A stretch of 64,000 nt of DNA, from assembly GCA_964617765.1 (NCBI GenBank), contig CAZTZY010000001.1, positions 1 to 64,000 on the forward strand, read 5' to 3'. This DNA is from CAZTZY01 sp964617765. GTDB taxonomy: Bacteria; Pseudomonadota; Gammaproteobacteria; Pseudomonadales; DT-91. Under the pieces are notes generated by a model. That model was given only the letters and a program-made list of their open reading frames with translations, made no database searches and had not been told where the DNA came from. Every line of letters starts with the position of its first letter. Position 1 is the stretch's first letter. Shown here piece by piece: positions 34,867-44,272 of this stretch. The position numbers and the translations under genes were made by a program.

Positions 34867-37800
34867 TTACTTTTCCAAATTACCTGTATTTTTAATTCGC
34901 TTTAGAGGCAATATTATTCCTATCAGCATTAATAATATCAGGTGGAATGGGTGTAGAAGTCCCACTTTAAAACTGACGCCTCCACTGGCAATACAAGTAG
35001 TATTTGAATTCGGATATGTCATTACAAAGAAACCTTTCTGTCTGTTTGGATCAACACAAGGATCTATATTATTCAATTCCATAGCACCAACATCACAATA
35101 TTTACCGCTTACATCTGGACGATAATTGCCACGCTGATCTTCGCCTACTGAGGATAGATTTTCACAATCTGCATGAATATTCGGAATTCTATCACGCGCA
35201 TAACTTGCTTCTGTTAATTTAAGAGTAGCAGTATAACCACCATTATCAGCGAGAGTCACATCAAGAATATCAGTCACTAAAGCTGCCGGAGCCGTTGCAC
35301 TGGTACCTCCCACAAAACTATATGGCGTATTTGTACCCGTTATCATGCCTGATACATTATTGAAACCAACAACGTTATAGCCTCCATCTGAAATTTTTGA
35401 CATGTCGGCTATATTGGTTCCAGTAGTCGCTAATGCCGAGTTACCCACCACCAAACTGTTAGCCAGAGTAGCAACTGCTGTTGCTCCGGAATTGATATTG
35501 ATCGCTCCACCTCGACCATTAGGTGCCGCGGATGTACCCGCAATATTTTTCACCATCGTGACATACCTGATATCAGCAGCACTCGGATAAGTTAACGAAG
35601 CCAGATCAATCGCTCCACCACTACCAGTGGCAGACAATAAAGAATTTCCAAAGAAGGTTGAGTTCAACACCCAAAGTTTTCCAGCTGCATGCTGAATCGC
35701 TCCGCCATTGGTACCGGCAATATTGGATTCGAATATACTGTTCTGTAACTGGATTTCGGTTACATCCGTGGCCAGACCGCTCGAGGCTATTGCTCCACCA
35801 GCTCCCGTTGACTCATTTTTCAGGAAGACCGAATCGATTGCCACAAACTTACCGCCTGAAGTAACAGAAACTGCACCACCTGTATTGCCCTTATTAAATA
35901 CAAATTGCGTTCTATCTACTTCAACATAAGAGTTAACAACGCCAATTGCACCGCCACTTGAAGCACCTCTGGCAGCATTCAATATTAAATTAGAGATTTT
36001 CACGCGTTTAGACGGCAATACTGTTAATGCATTTGCATTCAATATTTGTGCAAGATTGGTTCCCACTACATCGGCTGCTGATATAACCAGGCCGCGCGAA
36101 TCAATTACATCATTATTATCTTTATCGCCACTAATAATTGTTACGTTAACTGCACTGCTCGTCTGGCCATAAGTGGCACCCGAACTCACAACACCGCTCT
36201 CAATATTTACAAACGTATCAATATATGAAGGCACGTAGGATGTTTCGTTACCTGCAAACCCGCCATAGAGACCAACGCCTGCTTTTAGATTGATGGTAGA
36301 TGCAGGCCTGTAAACTCCTGATGCAATCCAGACTTCATTGACTCCAGGGCTATTAATTGCTGTTTGTATATTGGCGCAAGCATTCGCCCAACTCGTACAA
36401 TCCGCGGTTCCACTGGCTACAGTTTTAACATAGGCAACCACATTGGATTGAACAGTAAATGAAGGTATTGCCAATGTAGTTGATGTGTTGCCCGCACCAT
36501 CTACTACTCTAACAGTACAGTTTGAATGAACCCCCACAGCAAGCTCGTTGAATACAATAACGTTAATGCTTGGATCAGCTAAAGAATTAGTTGTTGTAGA
36601 ACTACAATCCCCGCCATAAATAATGGTACCCGTTTCACTTGATTTGAATGAGTATTCTGGCGTTTGGTTCGTAGGCGTTGGAACCGCTGTAATTTGAGTA
36701 AGCGTTGGTACAGTTCCATCTTTAACAACATTTAATACTTGAGGAGCAGGGCTATATGAATCGTTACCTGCCTGATTATAACTCACTGTACAATTTGACG
36801 CCCCGATATTGTCCATTTGGATGGTAGCAGTATTAGTACCTCCAACAGTCTTCGTACAACCGCCACTTACAGTAATTGTTACACCCAGCGCAGAAGAAGC
36901 TGATGCTGCCACATTAAAAGTAGCGTTTTTAATTGCACTGGCAGGTCCGGGAGTTCCCACCGTTATAGATTGAGCAGTTCTAATTGCCACAACGGTATTG
37001 GTAATTTCTGTAGCAGGATCATAAGCAACATTACCCACCTGATTAAACTTCACTTTACAAGCCACAGTACCGCTGGTTAACTTGATATTAGCAGTTCCAC
37101 TTCCTCCTGTTTGTATAGCACAACCGTTTAAAACAGAGTCAATTGAAATCGCTACAGCCAAACCGGAATTTGACGTAGCCGTAACATCAAAAGTACCGTT
37201 TAAAGCTATTTGACTTGGGGCTGATTGAGTTACCGTAATAGTTTGTTGCAATAATGTTACCGTTGAATCATTAGTAACAGTAGTGGCAGGGTTATAATTG
37301 CCATTTCCTGCCTGAGCAAAGCTAACCGTACAAGTACCAATTGTCGATAACACTGTAATCGTAGTCGAACCTGTTGCCCCACCAGGTGCTGTGCATATAG
37401 TTGGTGTAGTTGTAGTTATGGCTACCAGCAAACCTGAACTTGCGGTTGCTGATACAGGGAATGTACTACCCTTGGCTGCTGTAGCAGGTGCAGCCTGAGT
37501 AACCGTAATAGTTTGCGCTGCTTTGTTAATTGTTATGTTTTGCGAAGCCTGTGTAGCAGCATTGTAGTTAGCATTACCTGCCTGATCAGCTTTTATGGTA
37601 CATGTACCTGCCGTCTGAATGGCAACAATATTATTACCAATACCCGTAATGGTACAAACGGGAAGTGTTGAAGATGTATAAGTTACCAGAAGGCCGGAAT
37701 CTGAAGTGGCAGTAGGATTAATCGGGAATGTGCCACCTACAGAATATGTCTGTGCAGCTTGCGCATTGAATGTAATAGTCTGGGCAACTGTAGCAGTGGA

Positions 37801-38763
37801 TATAGTGGTAGTGCTGCTCTGCTCGGCTACTGCTGTATACACATAATAGCCACCTGCATTCATACCATCCTGATTGTAATAAATGTAACAAGGCGCTGAG
37901 GTGTTAACAATTGTGATTTTTGCCGTTGTTGTTGTACCAGCAATTGTACTGCTCGCCATACAGCTGCCACCAGTGAGAGTAGTAATTTGCGGGGCATAGC
38001 CTGTAGCACTCGCCACAACATTAAACGTTGCACCATAAGACACAGGACCCACTGGCGCCGCTGTAGTAACTGTCATGGTTTGGGCTGTCTGAAAAAGAGT
38101 GGTGGTAAATTGAGCTGAATTGGCAACCAGATGAATACTGCCGGAAAGTGTCATTACCACCGTACACGTGCCAGGCACTTTCCCGTAGGTTACAAGTCCA
38201 TCCGATGAAACTGAACAACCATTGGTTCCTGAAGCCGACCACGTCTCAGTAGTATTTAAACCTTTAGTGTTGGTTCCATTACTATTTGTGGCTGTATAAG
38301 CCAATTGAGTACTTACAAGCCCTACAGCAACACTCGCGGCAGGTGCATTTTGTATGGCAACTACCTGATTGATTTTAATATAACGGTTTTGGCGCCAGTC
38401 ACAATCATTCGCATTGGAATGAATTTCAACGTGACAGCGAGTTGTTGCATCCGTTCTCACATCAACGTTTACGTTGGTTGTAGAATCCCCACACCCACCG
38501 CCATTGCTTTGATAATGGTAATTTACGTCATTATTCAGGTAACAACTTCCATCACCGGTAATATCGGTATCAGCACCGCATTGCCAGTTATAATGGTTAT
38601 GGGCTTGCACATTACCCATATCGGAGCCTGAGTTAATGCCACATCCATCACATGGGACGCTGTTCCAGTGACCATCACATCCCGCATATGCAGAAATACT
38701 TCCCCACATTATGGAGAGTATAAAGAATAACTTGATGGCAATCAGACTGTATATTCGGTTCAT
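34867..38763 (-). CDS. Giant secreted repeat protein with beta-helix and choice-of-anchor-Q-like end
   Basis: This 1298-aa protein has a signal peptide (ends near AYA, residue 27). A Cys/Gly/Asn-rich N-terminal part (about 28-130) contains CDGHWNSVPCDGCG. About five Ig-like/MBG-like repeats of 85-95 aa (about 225-685) follow, each opening with QTITV/QSITV and carrying two cysteines. A Big-like unit comes next, then a right-handed beta-helix region beginning with VASGTADCTSWANACANIQTA and GLYGGFAGNE (about 780-1230). The stretch DQRGNYRPDVSGKYCDVGAME is the choice-of-anchor-Q signature (given here in two parts: DQRGNYRP, CDVGAME). The end is a hydrophobic helix (LLHPFHLILLMLIGIILPL) plus basic tail, a surface-anchor or sorting signal. 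It has its own terminator. It is likely an adhesin or surface-layer protein; it is paralogous in its second half to 60727-63210. Confidence 0.88.
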   Translation of the reverse strand: MNRIYSLIAIKLFFILSIMWGSISAYAGCDGHWNSVPCDGCGINSGSDMGNVQAHNHYNWQCGADTDITGDGSCYLNNDVNYHYQSNGGGCGDSTTNVNVDVRTDATTRCHVEIHSNANDCDWRQNRYIKINQVVAIQNAPAASVAVGLVSTQLAYTATNSNGTNTKGLNTTETWSASGTNGCSVSSDGLVTYGKVPGTCTVVMTLSGSIHLVANSAQFTTTLFQTAQTMTVTTAAPVGPVSYGATFNVVASATGYAPQITTLTGGSCMASSTIAGTTTTAKITIVNTSAPCYIYYNQDGMNAGGYYVYTAVAEQSSTTTISTATVAQTITFNAQAAQTYSVGGTFPINPTATSDSGLLVTYTSSTLPVCTITGIGNNIVAIQTAGTCTIKADQAGNANYNAATQASQNITINKAAQTITVTQAAPATAAKGSTFPVSATASSGLLVAITTTTPTICTAPGGATGSTTITVLSTIGTCTVSFAQAGNGNYNPATTVTNDSTVTLLQQTITVTQSAPSQIALNGTFDVTATSNSGLAVAISIDSVLNGCAIQTGGSGTANIKLTSGTVACKVKFNQVGNVAYDPATEITNTVVAIRTAQSITVGTPGPASAIKNATFNVAASASSALGVTITVSGGCTKTVGGTNTATIQMDNIGASNCTVSYNQAGNDSYSPAPQVLNVVKDGTVPTLTQITAVPTPTNQTPEYSFKSSETGTIIYGGDCSSTTTNSLADPSINVIVFNELAVGVHSNCTVRVVDGAGNTSTTLAIPSFTVQSNVVAYVKTVASGTADCTSWANACANIQTAINSPGVNEVWIASGVYRPASTINLKAGVGLYGGFAGNETSYVPSYIDTFVNIESGVVSSGATYGQTSSAVNVTIISGDKDNNDVIDSRGLVISAADVVGTNLAQILNANALTVLPSKRVKISNLILNAARGASSGGAIGVVNSYVEVDRTQFVFNKGNTGGAVSVTSGGKFVAIDSVFLKNESTGAGGAIASSGLATDVTEIQLQNSIFESNIAGTNGGAIQHAAGKLWVLNSTFFGNSLLSATGSGGAIDLASLTYPSAADIRYVTMVKNIAGTSAAPNGRGGAININSGATAVATLANSLVVGNSALATTGTNIADMSKISDGGYNVVGFNNVSGMITGTNTPYSFVGGTSATAPAALVTDILDVTLADNGGYTATLKLTEASYARDRIPNIHADCENLSSVGEDQRGNYRPDVSGKYCDVGAMELNNIDPCVDPNRQKGFFVMTYPNSNTTCIASGGVSFKVGLLHPFHLILLMLIGIILPLKRIKNTGNLEK
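36710..38095 (-). repeat. About five tandem Ig-like repeat units in the giant protein gene
   Basis: Units of roughly 260-285 nt each encode a domain starting with QTITV-like and ending in a YNPAT-like motif (NAGGYY, NYNAAT, NYNPAT, AYDPAT, SYSPAP). Protein similarity between units is clear. DNA similarity is partial, so this is an old repeat array rather than a recent expansion. Confidence 0.8.
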
Positions 38764-39030
38764 TATTATTATTACCTTTAAAATTCAGATCGGATGTTAA
38801 TTCATTTCCAGACCAATACACGAAATAACCCCTATATGTATAAAAATACACCAAGAACTCGTTTTTATCAAAGATCAAAAGGGAATAAAAGAAATACAAA
38901 CGACTGTGGAATTGAATATCCACCCATAAAAATATTTAGAACATTCTGCCTCTTCAAGTAGTATTTGGTACACCTTTACTTGCATCAAGATTCAAAACAA
39001 GATTATTAATGATATTAAAAATGTATCAAC

Positions 39031-40401
39031 TTAATTGATCATTATTTTCAATAATATATCTCGAATATCAGTTGCCAAAACAAAGGGTTGCTTAAGAATA
39101 CCAGGACCCATCAAAATTGCACCCTCGGCTTCATTCACAGGTTTTGCACCATGTGAACCACTGACCAAAGCCGAGTCTAAAGGGATCACATCCATCAATG
39201 TTCTAAATCCCAGTTTCTTTTTAAGCAATCGCCAAACTATCGACAAAACCGGACTAATCAACTCAGGATTAATGAAAAGCTCAACCGGGTCATACCCAGG
39301 CTTGCGATGAATATCAACCGTTCGGGCATAATCTGGAGCTTTTCTGTCATCCATCCAGAAATAATAGGTAAACCAGGCATTCTGTTTTGCTACAGCAATT
39401 AAATCACCACTTCTTGAATGATTCAGTCCCGCCTTTTCCTTGCCCACAGAATCGAGCACATAATCTACCCCACTTTGGGACTCGAGCAGCTTTTGAATTT
39501 TCTGAATATTTTCTGGTTTACGGATATAAATATGAGCAATCTGATGATCAGCAACAACAAAAGCCTCCGAAGCTCCGGTATCAAGATATTCTCGACCCAA
39601 CTCCTCCCGCACTGCCAAAAAGCCGGCTTCACGCAAAACCCTGTTTAAATGAATCGGTTGATCCACAGCTTGAATACCATATTCTGACAAGACCACAATC
39701 TCGATATTTTCAGACTTTGCAGCTGTTATCAGCCTTCCACATTCCACATCTATCAAATGGAGTTCGTGCTCAATATCCTTATTACTCGGCCCGAGTCTTT
39801 GCAAGGCATAATCCAGATGCGGCAGGTAGACCAAAGTGAGTGTTGGAGAGTATTTTTCCAATGTTTTCAGGGTGGCATCCACTATCCAGCGAGAAGAAGT
39901 AATATCCGCTTTGGGACCCCAAAAATTAAACAAGGGGAATTGTCCCAATTCTTTATTTAACTCATTTCGCCATTCCAGGGGTTGGGTATAAATATCGGGA
40001 ATTTTCCTGCCATCGGCAGGATACATTGGCCTGACAGTAACCGAATAATCCACACTGCTGTTCATGTTGAACCACCAGAACAAATTGGCGCAAGTAGCTG
40101 TTGGGTCTTGTCGACGCAAAGCTTCCCAGATTTTTTCACCCTGCATCAATTGATGCGATTGATGCCAAAAACGCACTTCATTCTGATCTCTAAAATACCA
40201 GCCATTACCTACAATTCCATGCCCTGAAGGTAATAGCCCCGTAAGATAGGTAGCCTGGACACTACATGTCACCGCAGGTAGAACGGGGCTTATTGCTGAA
40301 ATACTGCCCTCATCCATAAGCTTTTTTAAATGAGGTGTATTTTCCCCGATCAAGGAACGGGTCAAGCCAACAACATTGATAACCAGCAAGCGCTTAAGCA
40401 T
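39031..40401 (-). CDS. eboF: EboF-like alkaline phosphatase/phosphodiesterase-superfamily protein
   Basis: This 456-aa protein belongs to the type I phosphodiesterase/nucleotide pyrophosphatase branch of the alkaline phosphatase superfamily. The catalytic threonine lies in PAVTCSVQATYLTG (Thr45), with metal-binding segments around VLSEYGI, PHLDYALQ and the C-terminal SGSHGAKP. It is a standard member of the ebo/EDB cluster. The ATG at 40401 lies 2 nt after the eboB stop; an in-frame TTG two codons upstream is less likely. No signal peptide is seen, so cytoplasmic. The substrate in ebo systems is unknown. It is the last gene of this six-gene cluster. Confidence 0.85.
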   Translation of the reverse strand: MLKRLLVINVVGLTRSLIGENTPHLKKLMDEGSISAISPVLPAVTCSVQATYLTGLLPSGHGIVGNGWYFRDQNEVRFWHQSHQLMQGEKIWEALRRQDPTATCANLFWWFNMNSSVDYSVTVRPMYPADGRKIPDIYTQPLEWRNELNKELGQFPLFNFWGPKADITSSRWIVDATLKTLEKYSPTLTLVYLPHLDYALQRLGPSNKDIEHELHLIDVECGRLITAAKSENIEIVVLSEYGIQAVDQPIHLNRVLREAGFLAVREELGREYLDTGASEAFVVADHQIAHIYIRKPENIQKIQKLLESQSGVDYVLDSVGKEKAGLNHSRSGDLIAVAKQNAWFTYYFWMDDRKAPDYARTVDIHRKPGYDPVELFINPELISPVLSIVWRLLKKKLGFRTLMDVIPLDSALVSGSHGAKPVNEAEGAILMGPGILKQPFVLATDIRDILLKIMIN

Positions 40402-40403
40402 AT

Positions 40404-41288
40404 TCAAAAACTTTCTGTCAGGGGAATCTGACCACGCAAAACTGAATTACCCGAAAAAACATCGCGTTGATCAATGCGCTTTTGCCCCAACCAGTCACTT
40501 TCTTTTATCTGCCCACTTTGCCCATAAATCTCAAGGGCATTCTGGTAACAGATGTTATGCACATCCTCCGGAGAAATACCCCTGCTTAACATCAAGCTAG
40601 CCGTTTTAGGTACTGACAAGGGATCTGAAACACCCCAATCAGCACTGGAATCAATAAAAATTCTTTCTGAGCCATATTGGAGGGCTATATCAACCATGCG
40701 CTCACTGCCCATCTTGGTTTGTGGATACAAGGTAAATCCCGCCCAAAAACCGCGATCAAGTACAGCTTTCACCGTCATTTCATTATTATGATCAATCACT
40801 ACACGAGAGGGGGACAAGCCATGCTCTTCACATATCGACATCGTCAGTAATGTACCCTTTAATTTATCCCGGTGCGGTGTATGCACCATCACCAGCATGT
40901 TATATTCTTTTGCCAAATCCAGCTGGGCACGCAAGTACTTTTCTTCCAGCCTGGTTTGCTCGTCGAATCCAATTTCACCAATAGCAACAACTCTCTCCTT
41001 GGTCAAAAACAGGGGCAATATATCCATTACCTGCTCAGCCAACGCCTCATTATTTGCTTCTTTGGAATTTAGCCCAATCGTACAATAGTGCTGTATACCA
41101 AACTGGGAAGCGCGAAACCTTTCCCACCCAACCAGCGAAGCAAGATAATCATGATAACTACCCACTGAAGTGCGGGGTTGCCCTAACCAAAAAGCTGGCT
41201 CAATCACTGCTACAATGCCCGCCTTGGCCATAGCCTGATAATCATCTGTAGTGCGTGATGTCATATGAATATGCGGATCAATATACAT
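40404..41288 (-). CDS. eboB: EboB-like TatD-family metal-dependent hydrolase
   Basis: This 294-aa TIM-barrel hydrolase starts MYIDPHIHMTSRT, with the metal ligands His6 and His8. Further metal-site segments are IGEIGFDEQ, VMVHTPHRDK and VVIDHNNE, and the late IFIDSSADWGVSDPLS. This matches the TatD-related branch found in ebo clusters. It follows eboA by 13 nt and is followed by eboF after 2 nt. The reaction is not known. Confidence 0.87.
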   Translation of the reverse strand: MYIDPHIHMTSRTTDDYQAMAKAGIVAVIEPAFWLGQPRTSVGSYHDYLASLVGWERFRASQFGIQHYCTIGLNSKEANNEALAEQVMDILPLFLTKERVVAIGEIGFDEQTRLEEKYLRAQLDLAKEYNMLVMVHTPHRDKLKGTLLTMSICEEHGLSPSRVVIDHNNEMTVKAVLDRGFWAGFTLYPQTKMGSERMVDIALQYGSERIFIDSSADWGVSDPLSVPKTASLMLSRGISPEDVHNICYQNALEIYGQSGQIKESDWLGQKRIDQRDVFSGNSVLRGQIPLTESF

Positions 41289-41301
41289 TTAAACTCTTCT
41301 T

Positions 41302-42180
41302 TTATTGTGATTCATTAAGGGTTGAAATCTTCACCCAGGTTAATGCATGAATTTGTCGGGCAACCTCCGGATAAAGATCTAACAAAAACTCATAGTCGTA
41401 ATATTCGCTACATTTGAAAGCCAAAGCCGCAGCAAATCGGTATTTTAGATCATCCCGCCTCATTTCGGTTTTTAATAAGCCTATATTTTCCCTGCTGATA
41501 CCAACACCAATGCAACGCCATATATCCCAAGGCACATTACGACGAGCTGCATTTCGCTCTCGAATAAAGTCACATAGCATTTGTGAAAGCGCCGGGTTGT
41601 TACGTTCATCAATCCCGACAATATCCCCTAAGGGGCAACCTATATAAACTGCCTTCAGGATTAACTGATTCCAGCCTTCATTATCAAAATAACTCGACGG
41701 ATAAATATTATTTAGCGCAATAGCCTCAAATGCATTACTCATGTTACTACGTATTCCCTGTCTTGCCCAAAGCATGAAATCTTCAGGCTTATCCATAAAT
41801 GATAATGAACGATATAATAAAACTAATTCATTTATATCCGCACTTTTGAATAAATCATTCATCGCTGCTAACAATTCCTGCCTATCCATCAATTCATTGG
41901 CAAGCATCAACAAATACAAGCGGGCTATTTGATCCAGGGTTGTATCAGCTTGCAACCACTGCGAAAGATGAATTGTAGCTTCTTGCTTGAAGTAGAATGG
42001 TGTCAACGACGTATTTTTAGGCACCCAGCGCGGAATCATCGAAAATAATTTGATCAGTGATTTTTTACTGCGCTCTTTCTCAAATAATTCAATTTGAGAA
42101 AAAAAACTCGTACTAACGGAAGAAGTTTGCATCTTAAGCAAATTCATTAGATATTTTTTTTGAAGTTTTGAACTCACCAT
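41302..42180 (-). CDS. eboA: EboA-like protein
   Basis: This 292-aa alpha-helical cytoplasmic protein has no clear enzymatic motif. The segments MALANELMDRQE-like (LMLANELMDRQ), VLLYRSLSFMD-like and the central NNIYPSSYFDNEGWNQLILKAVYIG (in pieces: YPSSYFDNEGWNQL, KAVYIG) resemble EboA proteins, including the conserved asparagine-glutamate-aromatic stretch. The assignment leans on its place between eboC and eboB, with small gaps (26 and 13 nt). Its function is unknown in all ebo systems. Confidence 0.78.
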   Translation of the reverse strand: MVSSKLQKKYLMNLLKMQTSSVSTSFFSQIELFEKERSKKSLIKLFSMIPRWVPKNTSLTPFYFKQEATIHLSQWLQADTTLDQIARLYLLMLANELMDRQELLAAMNDLFKSADINELVLLYRSLSFMDKPEDFMLWARQGIRSNMSNAFEAIALNNIYPSSYFDNEGWNQLILKAVYIGCPLGDIVGIDERNNPALSQMLCDFIRERNAARRNVPWDIWRCIGVGISRENIGLLKTEMRRDDLKYRFAAALAFKCSEYYDYEFLLDLYPEVARQIHALTWVKISTLNESQ

Positions 42181-42206
42181 AGCCTACTAATTAAGCAAAA
42201 TCAAAA

Positions 42207-43097
42207 TCAGGTACCCGCAACTCTGGCATGCCAAAAATGTGCAACGAAAAATAACAGGGTAGCTATACATGCCGGCAACCACTGTCCGACACCAGAGAGA
42301 ATCATTGCATCAAAAAGAGGGATTCCTGCCAGTAATCCACTAATAGCCTTGCCGATGTTTCTATCATTTCCTGGTAAAAAATAATTAATATTCCATACAA
42401 CCCAACCTGAAAACATGAACATAAATACTATACTGCCCGGAAAATTCGATAATTGGCAAAATGGAAATACCAAAGGGATAATAAAAAGTAACAGCACCCA
42501 ACGTGAGCCGGGCAAGTTCAAGTGCTCCGCTCTGGCGCTATAGGTAAGCGCAACAATATAAGCCAGCAAAGATAACCCAGCCCAAAATAATGATGCACTG
42601 ACTCCGCCCACCGCCATACCTACAGCGATATAACCCAACAGACGGCAAACTCCCATTAACCATGGAGCTAACGACATTTTTTTATGATAGAAATCATATA
42701 AAACAATTGTCACTGCCAATACAACCGTAACTAATGTTGGCGCACTAACCTGATATGAAGTCAATAAATCTGACAGCAGTAATAATATGGGGCCAGATAA
42801 AAGAAAACCATATCCCCAACAGAAGACCTCGATTTTAGTCACCCTGTTAGATGGAATCGGTCTTGAAGGTTTATTTATTCGATCCCATTCAGCATCATAT
42901 GCATCATTCAGGAACATACCCCCTACATACATTAATGAAATTACCAAAAACCATAAAAACAACAAAAATGGATCTACCATTGATGCAGCCAGAAAACTGG
43001 CGGCCAGTACATTTGACCAAACAGTAGGTAAATTGGATACTCGACCGAGATGCAGTGCAGTTTTGAAATTCACGACAGCAGATGCCTCAATACCCAC
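42207..43097 (-). CDS. eboC: EboC-like UbiA-family prenyltransferase
   Basis: This integral membrane protein of 296 aa has about eight or nine hydrophobic helices. The first Asp-rich motif of UbiA prenyltransferases is clear: NDAYDAEWD (N64, D65, D68, D72), after RVSNLPTVWSNVLA. The second motif is degenerate (YDFYHKK). It would transfer or bind a prenyl chain at the inner membrane. The start is GTG at 43097, inside the eboE 3' end (28-nt overlap); a GTG at 43073 is possible. In cyanobacteria the ebo genes are needed for getting the scytonemin monomer to the periplasm, and EboC is the membrane component. Confidence 0.9.
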   Translation of the reverse strand: MGIEASAVVNFKTALHLGRVSNLPTVWSNVLAASFLAASMVDPFLLFLWFLVISLMYVGGMFLNDAYDAEWDRINKPSRPIPSNRVTKIEVFCWGYGFLLSGPILLLLSDLLTSYQVSAPTLVTVVLAVTIVLYDFYHKKMSLAPWLMGVCRLLGYIAVGMAVGGVSASLFWAGLSLLAYIVALTYSARAEHLNLPGSRWVLLLFIIPLVFPFCQLSNFPGSIVFMFMFSGWVVWNINYFLPGNDRNIGKAISGLLAGIPLFDAMILSGVGQWLPACIATLLFFVAHFWHARVAGT

Positions 43098-44272
43098 TGT
43101 ATTTCGTTAGAAATATTCTCAATAACCGAATTGATACGGATTTTCTCAGGGAAGACATTAAAAGTATATGTCTCTATCTCAAGATGATTGCATATGGGTA
43201 ATTGCCGATGACTGGATAGCAACCTGATTAATACATCATTGGTTGTTTGAAAATCCGGACAATTTTCAAGAAAAAGTGGTACATGATAATGAATTCTCCA
43301 CTCTGAATCTTCAGCAAGCTCATTAGCAAGAAATGACTGGCATGCTGCAGGTAAATCCAGAAAGAACCGTAATTCATTATGTGACTTCACACTGGTTTGA
43401 TGAAGATAAATAACATCTGAAAAATCTTCCAGCATTTCCAGACTTGATTCATTTATATGTGTAATTTTAAGCGCTGCTGTTAATTGCAGCTTTATAATAT
43501 TGATGCCCGCAGAATTAAGCCTATGGACAACCTCTAACGGGTCTTCGAACATTACCGCAGCATGGCAAGTATCCAGACAAATCCCAACATGCTTCCTGAA
43601 ATAATCTTCACAATAATCACTGGGCCTGTCAATTAAGTAAGCTAATTGCTCTATGGATTTCTCCACAAAGAGGTATTCATTAAAAAAAGTAATTACATCA
43701 TCTGTAGTGGAAAGATAACACCCTGGCTCAGGTTCCAATGCAAGAGATATTGACTGTTTTTTCTCAATTGCCAATTTTTGAACATAAGCAATAAATTCAA
43801 CCAAATGTGATCTCGCTGCTTCAATTACGCCTGAATCAATGACATCAGTCATAAATGCCACAGGTACAGTTGATATACTGCCATCAACTGAATCAGGCAA
43901 TAACTCCGACAAAATCTTAACAAGAGTCAAAGAATATTCCAGCCTGGGGCGCTGACTCCAGTCTGGCCTGTAAACCCGCTCTTTCACAGGAACACCGTGG
44001 AACTCCCCATAGGAAAACCCGTTGATTGTGAAAACATAAAGACCTTCATCATGCAACCATTGCCGAAATTGATCTAGCATCTGTTTCTCAACCAGCGTAT
44101 AGGCAGCTTGCGCAGATAATCTCAATCCAACACCGAATGGAGCGCCTGGAGAAACCTTTTTTTTAACCGCTGGCAGATTTTTTTTTAACTGATCTAATAT
44201 TTCTGTCCAGGTTTCTCCTGCATGAATGTTAGTACAATAGCTTAAATGCCCCAGATGACCGATTAATTGCAT
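43070..44272 (-). CDS. eboE: EboE-like TIM-barrel metabolite-traffic protein
   Basis: This 400-aa protein has the sugar-isomerase/AP-endonuclease-type TIM barrel. It starts LIGHLGHLSYCTNIHAGETW, contains SLALEPEPGCYLSTTDDV and HVGICLDTCHAAVMFEDP, with candidate metal ligands Glu and Asp/His in those motifs, and GINIIKLQLTAALK. This series is characteristic of EboE. Its start overlaps the eboD 3' end by 10 nt and its end overlaps eboC, so the cluster is translationally coupled. No reaction has been established for EboE. Confidence 0.9.
   Translation of the reverse strand: MQLIGHLGHLSYCTNIHAGETWTEILDQLKKNLPAVKKKVSPGAPFGVGLRLSAQAAYTLVEKQMLDQFRQWLHDEGLYVFTINGFSYGEFHGVPVKERVYRPDWSQRPRLEYSLTLVKILSELLPDSVDGSISTVPVAFMTDVIDSGVIEAARSHLVEFIAYVQKLAIEKKQSISLALEPEPGCYLSTTDDVITFFNEYLFVEKSIEQLAYLIDRPSDYCEDYFRKHVGICLDTCHAAVMFEDPLEVVHRLNSAGINIIKLQLTAALKITHINESSLEMLEDFSDVIYLHQTSVKSHNELRFFLDLPAACQSFLANELAEDSEWRIHYHVPLFLENCPDFQTTNDVLIRLLSSHRQLPICNHLEIETYTFNVFPEKIRINSVIENISNEIQWVLRHLLS

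Noticed and set aside
36710..38095. Possible CRISPR-like regular repeats
   Set aside because: The periodicity of about 270 nt is in a coding frame and the units are diverged protein domains, not short identical repeats with spacers.
38675..38923. 82-codon minus-strand frame upstream of and overlapping the start of the giant repeat gene
   Set aside because: It is in another frame to the signal peptide region, has no supporting ribosome site and no recognisable features.
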